Source: CAWGET01 sp963821715
GTDB taxonomy: Bacteria; Bacteroidota; Ignavibacteria; Ignavibacteriales; Melioribacteraceae
Assembly (NCBI GenBank): GCA_963821715.1
Contig: CAWGET010000005.1
Location: forward strand, 62,001 to 126,000
Direction of reading: 5' to 3'
Length of the DNA stretch: 64,000 bases
A model generated the notes under the pieces. The model searched no databases. It was not told the origin of the DNA and saw only the letters and a program-made list of their open reading frames with translations. Below are positions 49,222 through 59,140 of the stretch, piece after piece; the stretch's first letter is position 1; each line of letters starts with the position of its first letter. The translations under genes and the position numbers were made by a program.

Positions 49222-50277
49222 ATGAAAAAATTAGTCTACTGTATTGTTTTTACTTTCTTTTTAACAGCATGCTCTCAAAATAACGATGACGAAATGGATA
49301 AAATATTCGAGCAATATAAAAATGAAAACCCCGGCGCCGCTGTTATGATTATCGATGATGGCAAAATAATTTTTGAGAAGGGATATGGAATTGCCGACTT
49401 TAAAAGTAAAATTCCCGTTTCGGAAAAAACAAATTTCCGTCTCGCTTCGGTTACGAAGCAGTTTACTGCGATGGCGATTTTACAACTGATTGAGAAAGAG
49501 AAATTAAAATTCGATACGAATTTAAAAGATATTTTTCCTGAATTTCCGGACTACGGAAAATCGATCTCTATAAAAGATCTACTCCAGCATACTTCGGGTT
49601 TAATTGATTACGAAAGTCTGATACCCGATTCGGCTAAGGTCCAGGTAAAAGATAAAGACGTTCTTAAAATGATGACAAGCATCGATTCAACATATTTCAA
49701 GTCCGGCGCAAAACATCAATACAGCAATTCCGGCTACGCTCTACTCGCGATGACGGTAGAAAAAATTTCGGGAATGCCGTTTCGGGATTATCTAAAACAA
49801 AATATTTTCGAGCCGCTGGGAATGGATTCAACGCTTGCCTATGAAAACGGGATAAACGAAGTTCCTAACCGTGCCTTTGGTTATACAATTTCGGATACTG
49901 GAATTATTATGACCGACCAAAGTATAACAAGTGCGGTTTTGGGCGACGGCGGGATTTACTCTAATCTGAACGATCTCTACAAATGGGATCAGGCGTTTTA
50001 TGCCGATAAAGTTATTGATAAAGAATATCTGGATGAATCATATACACGCGGGAGTACTAATTCCGGCGAAACTTTTGATTACGGATTCGGCTGGAGATTG
50101 GAAAATTATAAAGGGATGGAAATAAAATATCATACCGGAAGTACGCGAGGATTCAGAAATATCATTTACCGAATTCCGGAAGAAGAATTCAGCGTAATTA
50201 TTTTGACGAACAGGGATTCCGGTTCTGAGTTTAGTACTCTCGATATCGCGCACAAGATAATCGATCTCTATTTTTAG
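49222..50277 (+). CDS. Class C beta-lactamase-related serine hydrolase, lipoprotein
   Basis: 351 residues from the ATG at 49222 (an earlier ATG at 49207 lacks a ribosome site; GGA lies 8 bases before 49222). Lipoprotein signal with C17 (FFLTAC). Catalytic motifs: SVTK (S76-K79), YSN (Y167-N169) and HTG near 300 (YHTGSTRGF). The AmpC/DD-peptidase/esterase fold is clear, but the substrate may be a peptide, ester or beta-lactam. It is not evidence of antibiotic resistance. It stands alone, converging with the amidase gene. Confidence 0.88.
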   Translation: MKKLVYCIVFTFFLTACSQNNDDEMDKIFEQYKNENPGAAVMIIDDGKIIFEKGYGIADFKSKIPVSEKTNFRLASVTKQFTAMAILQLIEKEKLKFDTNLKDIFPEFPDYGKSISIKDLLQHTSGLIDYESLIPDSAKVQVKDKDVLKMMTSIDSTYFKSGAKHQYSNSGYALLAMTVEKISGMPFRDYLKQNIFEPLGMDSTLAYENGINEVPNRAFGYTISDTGIIMTDQSITSAVLGDGGIYSNLNDLYKWDQAFYADKVIDKEYLDESYTRGSTNSGETFDYGFGWRLENYKGMEIKYHTGSTRGFRNIIYRIPEEEFSVIILTNRDSGSEFSTLDIAHKIIDLYF

Positions 50278-50347
50278 TCGCTTTCAATTCGCGGGAATCC
50301 TAGTGATTTTTGTTAAATCTTTCAATTGACAGATTCCCGCAAATTTT

Positions 50348-52006
50348 CTAATTCAATTCCGGATGTTTTAGATGAAAGTCCGTCATCTTCTGAAACGCTT
50401 TACCGACTGCGATTATTTTGCCTTCCTCAAATAAATTGCCTATAAAACTTATACTTGTCGGATGTCCGTCATCCGAAAAACCGTTCGGAACCACAAGCGC
50501 CGGATGGCCGGTCAGATTAGTAAGGAGAAGATTATCTCCATTCCAGGACGGCGCGATTATCACATCAACGGAATCCATTAATTCTGCCATTTCCTGGATC
50601 AATAAATATCTTATCCGCGAGGCGTTGATATATTCAACCGCGGGAATAAATCTTGCCGCGCGGAAAACATTGGGCCAAGCATTTTTAACTTGGCGAACGA
50701 GAAGATCATCTTTCCCGCTTCTTGTCAGATCATCGAAAGCTGCGGCGGCTTCAGCCGAAAGCATAATAGATACATCATAAATTTTATGTTTTGGAAGTTC
50801 CACCGGAATCAAATTAATTCCTGATTGACGAAAAGTTTCGAGCGCGAGCGAATCATTCTTTTTAAAATCGTAAGTTGAATCAAAATCGTCTTTCAGGTAA
50901 CCGATCCTCAATTCATTTATATCGAGATTCGCGTTATAGTTAAAAGGAAAATCGTAAAGAGTCTGATCTCTTCCGTCCGGACCGGCAATATAATTCAAGA
51001 CGATCGCGCAGTCTTCGGCATTTCGGCATATTGTACCTATCTTATCCATAGTCCAGCTCAAAGCCATTGCGCCGCTTCTGCTCACTCTTCCGTAAGTAGG
51101 ACGCAGACCTGTAACTCCCGTGATTGTAGACGGAGAGACGATTGATCCCCAGGTTTCCGTTCCGATAGCGAAAGGGAGAAGTCCGGCTGAAACAGAAGCC
51201 GCCGAACCGGCCGAAGAGCCACTTGATCCTTGAGTTGTGTCCCACGGATTTCTTGTCATTCCTCCGAACCAGACATCTCCCCACGCTAACGCACCCATTG
51301 TTAGTTTGGCGGTTAAAACCGCGCCTGCTTCGTGCAATTTTTTAACAACAGTTGCGTCTCCATCAATCATTTGATCTTTATACGGTTCCGCGCCCCAAGT
51401 TGTTTTATAATTTTTTGCGGAAAGAAGATCCTTAGCTCCATATGGAATTCCATGCAGTAATCCTTTATAATTTCCGGCAGCAATTTCCTTGTCGGCTTTT
51501 TGCGCTTGTTGTAAAGCCAGCTCTTCGGTCAGGGTTATAACCGATTCCAAAACCGGACCGTATTTTTTCAGCCGCTCTAAATAAAATTTTGTTAATTCTG
51601 TCGATGAGATTATTTTTGTCTTCAGAAGATAAGCAAGTTCTCCTATCGAATAGAACGCTAAATCCTCAATGTTTTCGGGCATCTTTGTAGATGAAAAATC
51701 TCCGGGTTCAAACTCTTTGCGGCCGCCGTCAAACTTAAATCCAACCGGTAAAGGATTAAATTGAATTGCGGGCGGAACAGAATTCGGGAGATCATAATTT
51801 CTTATTTCTTCATAATTGCTGCGCTGTTCATTTAAAGCGTCAATCATTGAATCGCGTTCCTCGGCGGTGAATTCCAAGCCTATTATATTTTCAGCATCGG
51901 CTATTGTTTGCTGTGTAATGTCCTTCTGCTGATCGGATAAATATAAAAATGAAAATATAATTGCGGCTGTAAAAAGAATGGATGAAATTATAAAAAACTT
52001 TTTCAT
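50348..52006 (-). CDS. Amidase signature family enzyme, exported or membrane-anchored
   Basis: 552 residues with an N-terminal hydrophobic segment (6-23) serving as anchor or signal. The amidase signature core starts near 125. Ser-cisSer-Lys triad: K192 (GIPYGAKDLL), cis-Ser in QGSSGSSAGSAAS (261-271), and the nucleophile S288 (GTETWGSIV). It hydrolyses an amide bond of unknown substrate outside the cytosol. It is not GatA, which is cytosolic and shorter. Transcribed alone. Confidence 0.88.
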   Translation of the reverse strand: MKKFFIISSILFTAAIIFSFLYLSDQQKDITQQTIADAENIIGLEFTAEERDSMIDALNEQRSNYEEIRNYDLPNSVPPAIQFNPLPVGFKFDGGRKEFEPGDFSSTKMPENIEDLAFYSIGELAYLLKTKIISSTELTKFYLERLKKYGPVLESVITLTEELALQQAQKADKEIAAGNYKGLLHGIPYGAKDLLSAKNYKTTWGAEPYKDQMIDGDATVVKKLHEAGAVLTAKLTMGALAWGDVWFGGMTRNPWDTTQGSSGSSAGSAASVSAGLLPFAIGTETWGSIVSPSTITGVTGLRPTYGRVSRSGAMALSWTMDKIGTICRNAEDCAIVLNYIAGPDGRDQTLYDFPFNYNANLDINELRIGYLKDDFDSTYDFKKNDSLALETFRQSGINLIPVELPKHKIYDVSIMLSAEAAAAFDDLTRSGKDDLLVRQVKNAWPNVFRAARFIPAVEYINASRIRYLLIQEMAELMDSVDVIIAPSWNGDNLLLTNLTGHPALVVPNGFSDDGHPTSISFIGNLFEEGKIIAVGKAFQKMTDFHLKHPELN

Positions 52007-52115
52007 GGCTGCCTTAAATTAATTTATTTTGTTTGTTGCTTCATTTGCGGAAGGCTGCACACTTCGACAAAGTGGGAATCTGCAACCTCTCATTGGGAAC
52101 GACATATTAAATTTT

Positions 52116-52559
52116 CTAGTAGTCCAGCGTAATTATTCTGCCATTGGTAAAATTGAAGAAAGCATTTTTGTCAGCCGCTTTTACTCCTTCCATCAAATCA
52201 TCAACAGTTTTTCCGGCAGCCTTCAAACAGCCGGGGCAAGCGTAAACGCCTACACCTTTATCCAATAACTTTTTCAGTGATTCATGCGCGCTTGGAAATG
52301 CCGGATGCTTAATGTCCTCGGAATCTTGAAGAACAAATTCAACGCCTTTAATATCGATGTAAACCAAAACATCGTTCTCTTCGGAAATCATATTTGCCAT
52401 ATTTAATGCCATCGCTACGCGGTGCGCGTCGTCGTAACCGTGACTGATGTGAATGAACATTCCGTCCCGCACGGATGCATTCTCTTCTTCCTGCTGAGCT
52501 GTAATGTTTAGGTTTAATAGTAGTGCGAGTAATAAACTTGAATAGAATAACTTTTTCAT
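52116..52559 (-). CDS. Exported DsrE-family protein
   Basis: 147 residues. Signal peptide (about 1-21, NITAQ). DsrE/DsrF-like alpha/beta fold: MFIHISHGYDDAHRVAMALN, LVYIDIKGVEFVLQ, and GVGVYACPGCLKAAG, where CPGC could be redox-active. Most DsrE proteins are cytosolic sulfur carriers; the signal peptide indicates a periplasmic variant, which is common in Bacteroidota. AGGAGAGG 4 bases before the ATG is the strongest ribosome site in the region. Confidence 0.82.
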   Translation of the reverse strand: MKKLFYSSLLLALLLNLNITAQQEEENASVRDGMFIHISHGYDDAHRVAMALNMANMISEENDVLVYIDIKGVEFVLQDSEDIKHPAFPSAHESLKKLLDKGVGVYACPGCLKAAGKTVDDLMEGVKAADKNAFFNFTNGRIITLDY

Positions 52560-52775
52560 TTACCTCTCCTAGCTTTAATAGATGCGCGTTTTTTAAGATC
52601 AGAGTAATAAGTTATTTTTTATCGAAATAAGTTGCAATGATTTTTTTATAAACGCTATAAAGGACACAGCAGTTTTATTACAGATTGATTCATCATCATT
52701 TTTTGTTAAATTAAAAAACGTCTACAAAAAGCTATCCGCAAAATTAACTTATTGCTAACTTAGAGATGCCTGTAA

Positions 52776-54422
52776 ATGAAAACTAAATTCCTCAATCTTT
52801 TGGACTCAATAAAAACTAGCTTCTGGTTTATACCTTTCCTTATGGTTTTATCCGCAATCGGATTATCAATCCTGATGATTTATCTTGATCGTGAAGAAGT
52901 ATTTACAAAAGAAGGTTTTGGGTTATTGTTTAATGCCGGCCCCGAAGGAGCTCGATCGGTTTTATCAACAATTGCCGGTTCGATGATGACAGTTGCCGGC
53001 GTTGCGTTTTCAATTACAATCGTGGCGCTCACTCTAGCGTCTTCTCAATTTGGCCCTAGAATGCTAAGAAATTTCATGCAGGATAGAGGCAATCAAGTGG
53101 CGTTGGGTATTTTTATTTCCACATTTATCTACTGTCTGCTAATTCTACGTTCCATCGACGGAGAATCTTTCGTGCCGTATATTTCTGTTACCTTTTCGGT
53201 TTTTCTCGCATTGATAAATGTAGGAATATTAATTTATTTTATTCATCACGTTTCAGTCTCAATCCGCGCAGATAGTGTTGTAACGGCAGTCTATAAAGAA
53301 TTGGAAGGAAACCTAAAACGATTTTTCCCTGACGAACTTGAAGAGAACGAAATTAAACAAGAAAAGAATGAAACTGAAATCAACGGCAGTCATAATTATA
53401 TATACAATTTGAGCGCATCCAAAAACGGATATTTACAAGCTGTTGATTTTGAAACGCTGATTGAGTTAACAACAGAAGAAAATTTGATCCTAAATATATT
53501 AAATAGGCCGGGTGAATATATAACAGCCGGAATTCCTTTCATCATCATTAACGGCATTTCTACTTTAGAGAAAGATACAAAAGGAAAAATTTTAAAGGCG
53601 TTTATTATAGGGGAAGAACGGACTCCCGCCCATGATCCTGAGTTTGCGTTCGATCAACTTTCTGAGATTGCAGTCCGCGCTCTTTCACCAGGCATTAACG
53701 ATCCGTACACAGCAGTTGAATGCATCGACAGACTTGGTTCGGCGCTCTGTTATCTGACGGATAGAAAATTTCCCTCTGTCAGCCGCTTCGATTCCGATGG
53801 TAATCTGAGGGTAAAAATTAAATCTGTTACATTTGAAGGATTCGTAAACACTTCTTTCAATCAAATACGGCAGTATGGAAGTACGTCGGCGTCTGTTACA
53901 ATTCGCCTGCTGGAAGTATTAAAAACCATTTTAATTAGATCGCGAAATGGAGAGCAGATTTCGGCGCTGCTTTCTCAGGCAGAAACAATTGAACATAGCA
54001 GCCGAAGACAGATAAACGCGGAATATGATCTCTACGACATTCGGTCGCGCTACGAATTGTTCCAGATCGCTTTACGCGAACATCCAATGATAAAGAATAA
54101 TAATGATCTTCTATTAAAAATCTACAAAGATGCAGGACAAGAAAAGGAAAAGTTTTTAAGTGAGTCGAGATTAAAAATCGTCTATTATAAAAAGGAACTT
54201 TTGAAATATAATTCCGAAGTTGAAAAAAAATATTCCGGTCAAAATCCCGATCCGGAAAGGCAGATTGAAAATCTTAACAACAAATTAGAACAGATAGAAG
54301 AAGGTTTAAATGAAATAAAGTATAGCGATGATGAAGAGTTTGAAAAATTAAAACTTCGAATAGATAAATTATTGGACGAGTTTGGTATTGAATTTTTAAA
54401 TATCCGAGCGATTAAAGGCTAA
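52776..54422 (+). CDS. DUF2254-domain membrane protein
   Basis: 548 residues. Four membrane helices in the first 160 residues (about 18-38, 62-88, 110-126 and 132-154), with LSTIAGSMMTVAGVAFSITI and LASSQFGPRMLRNFMQDRGN, which identify DUF2254. The C-terminal half is cytosolic, includes EIAVRALSPGINDPYTAVEC and ends in a charged coiled region (about 440-548). Family function is unknown. It is followed by a 615-residue unknown in the same orientation after 92 bases. Confidence 0.88.
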   Translation: MKTKFLNLLDSIKTSFWFIPFLMVLSAIGLSILMIYLDREEVFTKEGFGLLFNAGPEGARSVLSTIAGSMMTVAGVAFSITIVALTLASSQFGPRMLRNFMQDRGNQVALGIFISTFIYCLLILRSIDGESFVPYISVTFSVFLALINVGILIYFIHHVSVSIRADSVVTAVYKELEGNLKRFFPDELEENEIKQEKNETEINGSHNYIYNLSASKNGYLQAVDFETLIELTTEENLILNILNRPGEYITAGIPFIIINGISTLEKDTKGKILKAFIIGEERTPAHDPEFAFDQLSEIAVRALSPGINDPYTAVECIDRLGSALCYLTDRKFPSVSRFDSDGNLRVKIKSVTFEGFVNTSFNQIRQYGSTSASVTIRLLEVLKTILIRSRNGEQISALLSQAETIEHSSRRQINAEYDLYDIRSRYELFQIALREHPMIKNNNDLLLKIYKDAGQEKEKFLSESRLKIVYYKKELLKYNSEVEKKYSGQNPDPERQIENLNNKLEQIEEGLNEIKYSDDEEFEKLKLRIDKLLDEFGIEFLNIRAIKG

Positions 54423-54514
54423 TTTTATTCAAAACAGCTTTTACATTTCTTTTACACTTCCCGCCGTAATTTATAATTAAATTAGTGCCAGTTATGTATA
54501 CCTAAACGAAAATT

Positions 54515-56362
54515 ATGATTATGCAAAATATACCTTTACATAAATTTCACATTCCCGTAATGGGTCTCGGTTTTTCAATAGATACGCCTGTTAAAACAGC
54601 TCATTACGGAATTGACTCCGTCATTTCAATTGTAGATGACGATCTCGTTGAAAAAATGCGAAAATTTCACAGCGCAAATGCCGGCATCGAATTTCATCCG
54701 ATAACCACAAAAGTTGAAGATTACCGCGCCAAAAGAATTACGGCCTATTTAAATTTGGTTGATGATTTGGTTGCGGAAAATTTTAAAGATTTAAAAAATT
54801 CTTATGGCGATGATCAAGGCGAATTCCAAAAATACATCGATCTACTTCCGGAAGATTCCGACGTAAAAGCGGAGTACGAAAAGAACTCCGGAAATAATTC
54901 GCTTGATGAAATAAAGGATTCTCTTCTTTCGAAGATTAGATGCGGAAGTATTGATGTTAATATTATGACGAAAGTTGACAAAGCTAATTATGATAAAGAT
55001 GAAAAACTTCCCGCAAAATTTAACGATGCTCACGCTGCATTGCGCGGATACGCAAACAGTAAATTGAAATCGTCAATTGTGTTATCGGCAGGTATGAACC
55101 CGCGGCTTTATAGTTACTTTGAAGAATTTGAAGATTTTTATCCTGATAAAAACGGAGCGCTTAATAAAAAAATAATTTTGAAAGTAAGCGATTATCGTTC
55201 GGCTCTAATTCAAGGAAAGTTTCTTGCTAAAAAAGGTTTGTGGGTTTCCGAATATAGAATTGAATCAGGATTAAATTGCGGCGGTCACGCGTTCGCTACG
55301 GAAGGGTTTTTGATGGGCCCCATACTTGCCGAGTTTAAAAAGAACCGGCAGATATTGATTGATATTACGCACGAGATTTATAAAGAGGCTCTGGCTAAAA
55401 AAGATAAACCGGTTCCCGCAAAACCGCTTGAATTAATAATTACTGCTCAAGGCGGAGTCGGTTCTTACGAAGAGCAGCAATTTTTACTCGATAATTACGA
55501 TATCGATTCAGTCGGTTGGGGAACTCCTTTTTTGCTCGTTCCCGAAGCTACAAATGTTGACGAGGAGACTCGCGCACTTTTGAGCGAAGCAAAGGAAGAT
55601 GATCTTTATTTAAGCAGAATTTCTCCGCTCGGAGTTCCGTTCAACAGTATACGCGGAAACACGAAAGATATTGAGAAATATAGAGACGCAATTGAAGGAA
55701 GACCGGGCAGCGCGTGTCCCAAAAAATATTTACAATCGAACACGGAGTTTGGTGATAAACCTATTTGCACGGCTTCGCGTAAATATCAATCAAAAAAAAT
55801 AGAGCAGTTAGAAACGCAAAATTTAGATAACAATGATTTTGAAAAAGAATATCAAAAAGTAATTGAAAAAGCATGTCTTTGCATCGGTCTGGCAACATCT
55901 GCTCTTAAAAACAGCGGAGCAGCGGATAAGGTTGACGGAGACGGAGTTCTCGTTTGTCCGGGACCAAACCTTGCTTACTTCTCTTCAATAGTTTCTTTAC
56001 GGGAAATGATAGATCATATTTACGGCAGAACGAACTTGATAATTAGAAAAGACCGGCCGAATATGTTTATGAAGGAATTGAAACTTTACCTCGATTATTT
56101 GAAAGAAGAAGTTGCAGCTGAAGCCGGAACTCCTTCCGGTAACAGATTAAAATATTACGAATCATTTTGTGCAAATATATCAGACGGAATTGATTACTAT
56201 CGCGAACTCTTTTCGTCATCTAATAAAAAACTCTTTAAATTTAAATTTGCAATTTTAAAAGATTTGGAATATTTAGAAGAAGAGTTTGGTGGAATAAGAC
56301 AAAAGATGATTACTCTTGATCTTATTTCGGTAGAAGAAGAGAAATTGGCGGCGGTAAATTAA
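54515..56362 (+). CDS. Uncharacterised conserved protein with possible TIM-barrel flavoprotein fold
   Basis: 615 residues, no signal or membrane helix. I do not recognise a named family. Visible features: an opening (FHIPVMGLGFSIDTPVKTAH) and central segments (GLNCGGHAFATEGFLMGPIL; ITAQGGVGSYEEQQFLLDNY; DSVGWGTPFLLVPEATN) that have the glycine-rich strand-loop style of FMN-dependent TIM barrels such as glutamate-synthase or nitronate-monooxygenase types. Cysteines in GRPGSACPKKY, DKPICTASRKY and EKACLCIGL could ligate Fe-S. This is inference, not recognition. Alternative starts at 54515 and 54521. Confidence 0.5.
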   Translation: MIMQNIPLHKFHIPVMGLGFSIDTPVKTAHYGIDSVISIVDDDLVEKMRKFHSANAGIEFHPITTKVEDYRAKRITAYLNLVDDLVAENFKDLKNSYGDDQGEFQKYIDLLPEDSDVKAEYEKNSGNNSLDEIKDSLLSKIRCGSIDVNIMTKVDKANYDKDEKLPAKFNDAHAALRGYANSKLKSSIVLSAGMNPRLYSYFEEFEDFYPDKNGALNKKIILKVSDYRSALIQGKFLAKKGLWVSEYRIESGLNCGGHAFATEGFLMGPILAEFKKNRQILIDITHEIYKEALAKKDKPVPAKPLELIITAQGGVGSYEEQQFLLDNYDIDSVGWGTPFLLVPEATNVDEETRALLSEAKEDDLYLSRISPLGVPFNSIRGNTKDIEKYRDAIEGRPGSACPKKYLQSNTEFGDKPICTASRKYQSKKIEQLETQNLDNNDFEKEYQKVIEKACLCIGLATSALKNSGAADKVDGDGVLVCPGPNLAYFSSIVSLREMIDHIYGRTNLIIRKDRPNMFMKELKLYLDYLKEEVAAEAGTPSGNRLKYYESFCANISDGIDYYRELFSSSNKKLFKFKFAILKDLEYLEEEFGGIRQKMITLDLISVEEEKLAAVN

Positions 56363-56472
56363 ATTTTTGATAGCGGCTTCAGTCGTCTGATTTTTTAAGA
56401 AGTCCGGACTAAATACTCTTGATAATCAGCGAAGAAATCAGTGATATTCTGTGAAAAGCATTTAACAACAAT

Positions 56473-56489
56473 CTGCCTGACGCAGGCAG
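56473..56489. repeat. CTGCCTG/CAGGCAG palindrome
   Basis: CTGCCTG (56473-56479), loop ACG, CAGGCAG (56483-56489), followed by GTTGCCACAGATTTG. It is one of the short dispersed palindromes common in Bacteroidota-type intergenic DNA. The surrounding 268-bp spacer has no gene. Confidence 0.6.
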
Positions 56490-56630
56490 GTTGCCACAGA
56501 TTTGCGCGGATAAACATCATCAAACCTGCTATTCTACAATTCAATAAATTAAATCTTTTTACTAAATATTATTTCCGTAAATTTAAAGTTTAAATAGAAT
56601 GAGATTTATAAAAATCAGGGAAATGAAACT

Positions 56631-58355
56631 ATGACGTTTGAAGAGATTGGAATTGAAAATAAATATGTACGCGCTGTTGAGGAACTTGGATTCAAATATC
56701 CGATGCCGGTTCAGGAAAAAGTGATTCCACATTTGATAGCAGAAAACCCGGCGGATCTTATCGCTCTCGCGCAAACGGGAACAGGTAAAACCGCAGCATA
56801 CGGTCTTCCGCTTATTCAAAAAACCGATCCGTCGGTTAAATATATTCAGCATTTAATTTTATGTCCTACACGCGAACTTTGTCTTCAAATTTCAGACGAT
56901 CTGAACGATTACGCAAAATACGGTGACGGAGTAAAAATAACCCCAATCTTCGGCGGCGCAAGTATTGAAAGACAGATAAGCGTTATAAAAAAAGGCGTTC
57001 ATATAATTTCCGCTACTCCGGGCAGACTGCTCGACTTGATTAAAAGAAAAGCTATAAAAATTTCGAATGTAAAATCCGTAGTCTTGGATGAAGCCGACGA
57101 AATGCTGAATATGGGATTCCGCGACGAACTTGAAGCGATACTGAGAGAAACACCGGAAGAAAAAAGTGTTTTTCTTTTTTCGGCCACGATGCCTAACGAA
57201 GTTAGAAAGATGGCAAACCGGTATATGAAAAATCCTGCTGAAATTACAATCGGTAAAAAAAATGTAGGCGCCGAAAATGTAAATCACGTTGCGTATATTG
57301 TTCACGCACGCGACAGATATCTTGCTCTGAAACGGATTGTCGATTTTTATCCGGATATTTACGGTATTGTATTTTGCCGTACGCGCAAGGAAACGCAGGA
57401 AGTTGCCGATTGGCTTTTGCAGGACGGCTATAATGCAGAAGCGCTTCACGGCGATCTTTCTCAGCCGCAAAGAGACAAAGCTCTTTCAAAATTCCGTGCA
57501 AAACAATTGAGCCTTTTGGTTGCTACCGACGTTGCCGCCCGCGGCTTGGACGTGGAGAGTTTAACGCATATCGTCAATTATAATTTGCCCGACGATCTGG
57601 AAGTTTATACTCACAGAAGCGGAAGGACAGGAAGAGCGGGACGGACAGGAACCTCGATCGTCATAGCAAATATGAAGGAAAAGAATAAACTTCGGATGAT
57701 AGAAAAACAGATCAACAAAAAATTTGAAGTGAAAACTGTACCGCTGGGGAAAGATATCTGCGAAAAGCAGCTCTTTCATCTTATAGATAAAATGGAAAAA
57801 GTTGAAGTGGACGAGAAGGAAATAAATGATTTTCTTCCGGCAATTATGAATAAACTTGAATGGTTAGACCGCGAAGAGTTGATCAAAAAGTTTGTTTCGA
57901 TCGAGTTCAATAGATTCCTCGAATACTACAAACAGACACCGGATTTGAACGCACCCGAAACTTCACGCAAAAAGGACGGACGAAAAAGCAATGCTGCAAG
58001 AGGTGACGGCGAAGCATTTACGCGCTTTTTTATAAACCTGGGCAAGATGGATAATCTCGGCCCGGTGGATATTATCGGAATGATAAATGATTACACCGGC
58101 AGCAGAGATATTGATATTGGATCAATCGACATAAAGAAAAACTTTTCTTTCTTTGAAGCTGATTCAGAATTTAAAAAAGAAATAATAGACGGATTTAAAG
58201 GCAAAGCATTTAAGAAAAGAAAAATTAATGTTGAAGTTGCCGAAGGTGAAAGAAAATCTGGCGGTTTCGATTCCGGCAGGAGCAAAAGGAGAAGCGGGCC
58301 AAAACGGGGTTCGGCTTCCACAGGATTCAAAGGAAAGAGAAAAAGATATAAATAA
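56631..58355 (+). CDS. DEAD-box RNA helicase with DbpA-like C-terminal RNA-binding domain
   Basis: 574 residues. Helicase core: Q-motif region, motif I AQTGTGKT (47-54), DEAD at 153-156, SAT at about 184, and motif VI HRSGRTGRAGR (328-338). After a helical linker comes a DbpA/CsdA-type RNA-binding domain (about 470-545, FINLGKMDNLGPVDIIGMIN) and a basic Arg/Ser/Gly tail (KRRSGPKRGS, KGKRKRYK). This places it with CsdA/DeaD- or DbpA-like helicases that act in ribosome assembly or cold adaptation. Which one is not decided. Confidence 0.93.
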   Translation: MTFEEIGIENKYVRAVEELGFKYPMPVQEKVIPHLIAENPADLIALAQTGTGKTAAYGLPLIQKTDPSVKYIQHLILCPTRELCLQISDDLNDYAKYGDGVKITPIFGGASIERQISVIKKGVHIISATPGRLLDLIKRKAIKISNVKSVVLDEADEMLNMGFRDELEAILRETPEEKSVFLFSATMPNEVRKMANRYMKNPAEITIGKKNVGAENVNHVAYIVHARDRYLALKRIVDFYPDIYGIVFCRTRKETQEVADWLLQDGYNAEALHGDLSQPQRDKALSKFRAKQLSLLVATDVAARGLDVESLTHIVNYNLPDDLEVYTHRSGRTGRAGRTGTSIVIANMKEKNKLRMIEKQINKKFEVKTVPLGKDICEKQLFHLIDKMEKVEVDEKEINDFLPAIMNKLEWLDREELIKKFVSIEFNRFLEYYKQTPDLNAPETSRKKDGRKSNAARGDGEAFTRFFINLGKMDNLGPVDIIGMINDYTGSRDIDIGSIDIKKNFSFFEADSEFKKEIIDGFKGKAFKKRKINVEVAEGERKSGGFDSGRSKRRSGPKRGSASTGFKGKRKRYK

Positions 58356-58384
58356 ATAATAATGTGTTGATAGATTTTTATCTG

Positions 58385-58416
58385 TTATCTCCCATAGGTG
58401 AAGCTATGAGAGATAA
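58385..58416. terminator. Hairpin between convergent helicase and T9SS genes
   Basis: TTATCTCCCATAG (58385-58397), loop GTGAAG, CTATGAGAGATAA (58404-58416): 12 of 13 positions pair. It may terminate both convergent genes. The core CCATAG..CTATG resembles the palindrome at 35264-35283, so it may also be a member of that repeat family. Confidence 0.5.
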
Positions 58417-58444
58417 AACAAAGGATTATCCCGAAGATATAGCC

Positions 58445-59140
58445 CTACCTAAGCAAAACCATTTTCTTCGTAAATATTTTTCCCCCGGTTTCTAACGAAT
58501 AAAAATAAATTCCGCTCGCGAGTCCGACGGCGTTAAATTCAATTATATGACTTCCGGGTGAAAGCTTTTCATTTAGAATTGTTTTTATCTCTTTGCCGAG
58601 CACGTTAAAGATTTTTAATTTCACATACTCAGGACCGTTTTTATCCGGAACTGTAAAACTGATTTTTGTTGTCGGATTAAAAGGATTAGGATAATTTTGA
58701 TGAAGAACAATTTCATTTGGAAGTGATGAATTATTTTCCTCAATGGCAAGCACTTCATCCAAAAGTTGAAATCGGATCGCGTCGGCTCTTATAACATCTC
58801 CTTTTGAAAAACCACCTGCATTTTTTACTGTTACGTTTACCGATACATTTGCGGGGAAATAATTCTGAGAAATATTTTTCCAGCTTCCACTTCCCTCATT
58901 CTGATCCGTGGAAACTGAATCAATTATTTCGTTGCCAACCGAAATTATATATAAAGCATTATCGGAACTGTTTACTGTTTGCGGAATTAATTCTTTTATG
59001 GTATAGTTGCCCGACTTAAATAATTTTACCATGAACGAAGCCGAAGCATTTAAATTGGATAAAAAAGAGTATCGGCTCGTCGGACCGTAAGCGTTTGCAA
59101 CGGATTGACGCCAGTCGCCGGACTCGGAATAACGCAGCGG
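58445..59140 (-). pseudogene. C-terminal part of a frameshifted golvesin-like T9SS protein
   Basis: The meaningful part reads RYSESGDWRQSVANAYGPTS (golvesin/xanthan-lyase CBM-like domain) and ends with a T9SS type A domain (HQNYPNPFNPTTKISF) and KKMVLLR. Upstream of about 59140 this frame is not homologous to anything; the preceding part continues in the next frame as YFEIVDNEDSA. The span 58445-61145 is 2701 bases, one too many for a whole number of codons, so a single inserted base near 59131-59142 explains the split. Complete product would be about 899 residues. Confidence 0.8.

Noticed and set aside
49222..50277. Antibiotic resistance beta-lactamase
   Set aside because: The SxxK/YxN/HTG set is shared by esterases and peptidases. 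Sequence alone does not support a resistance claim.
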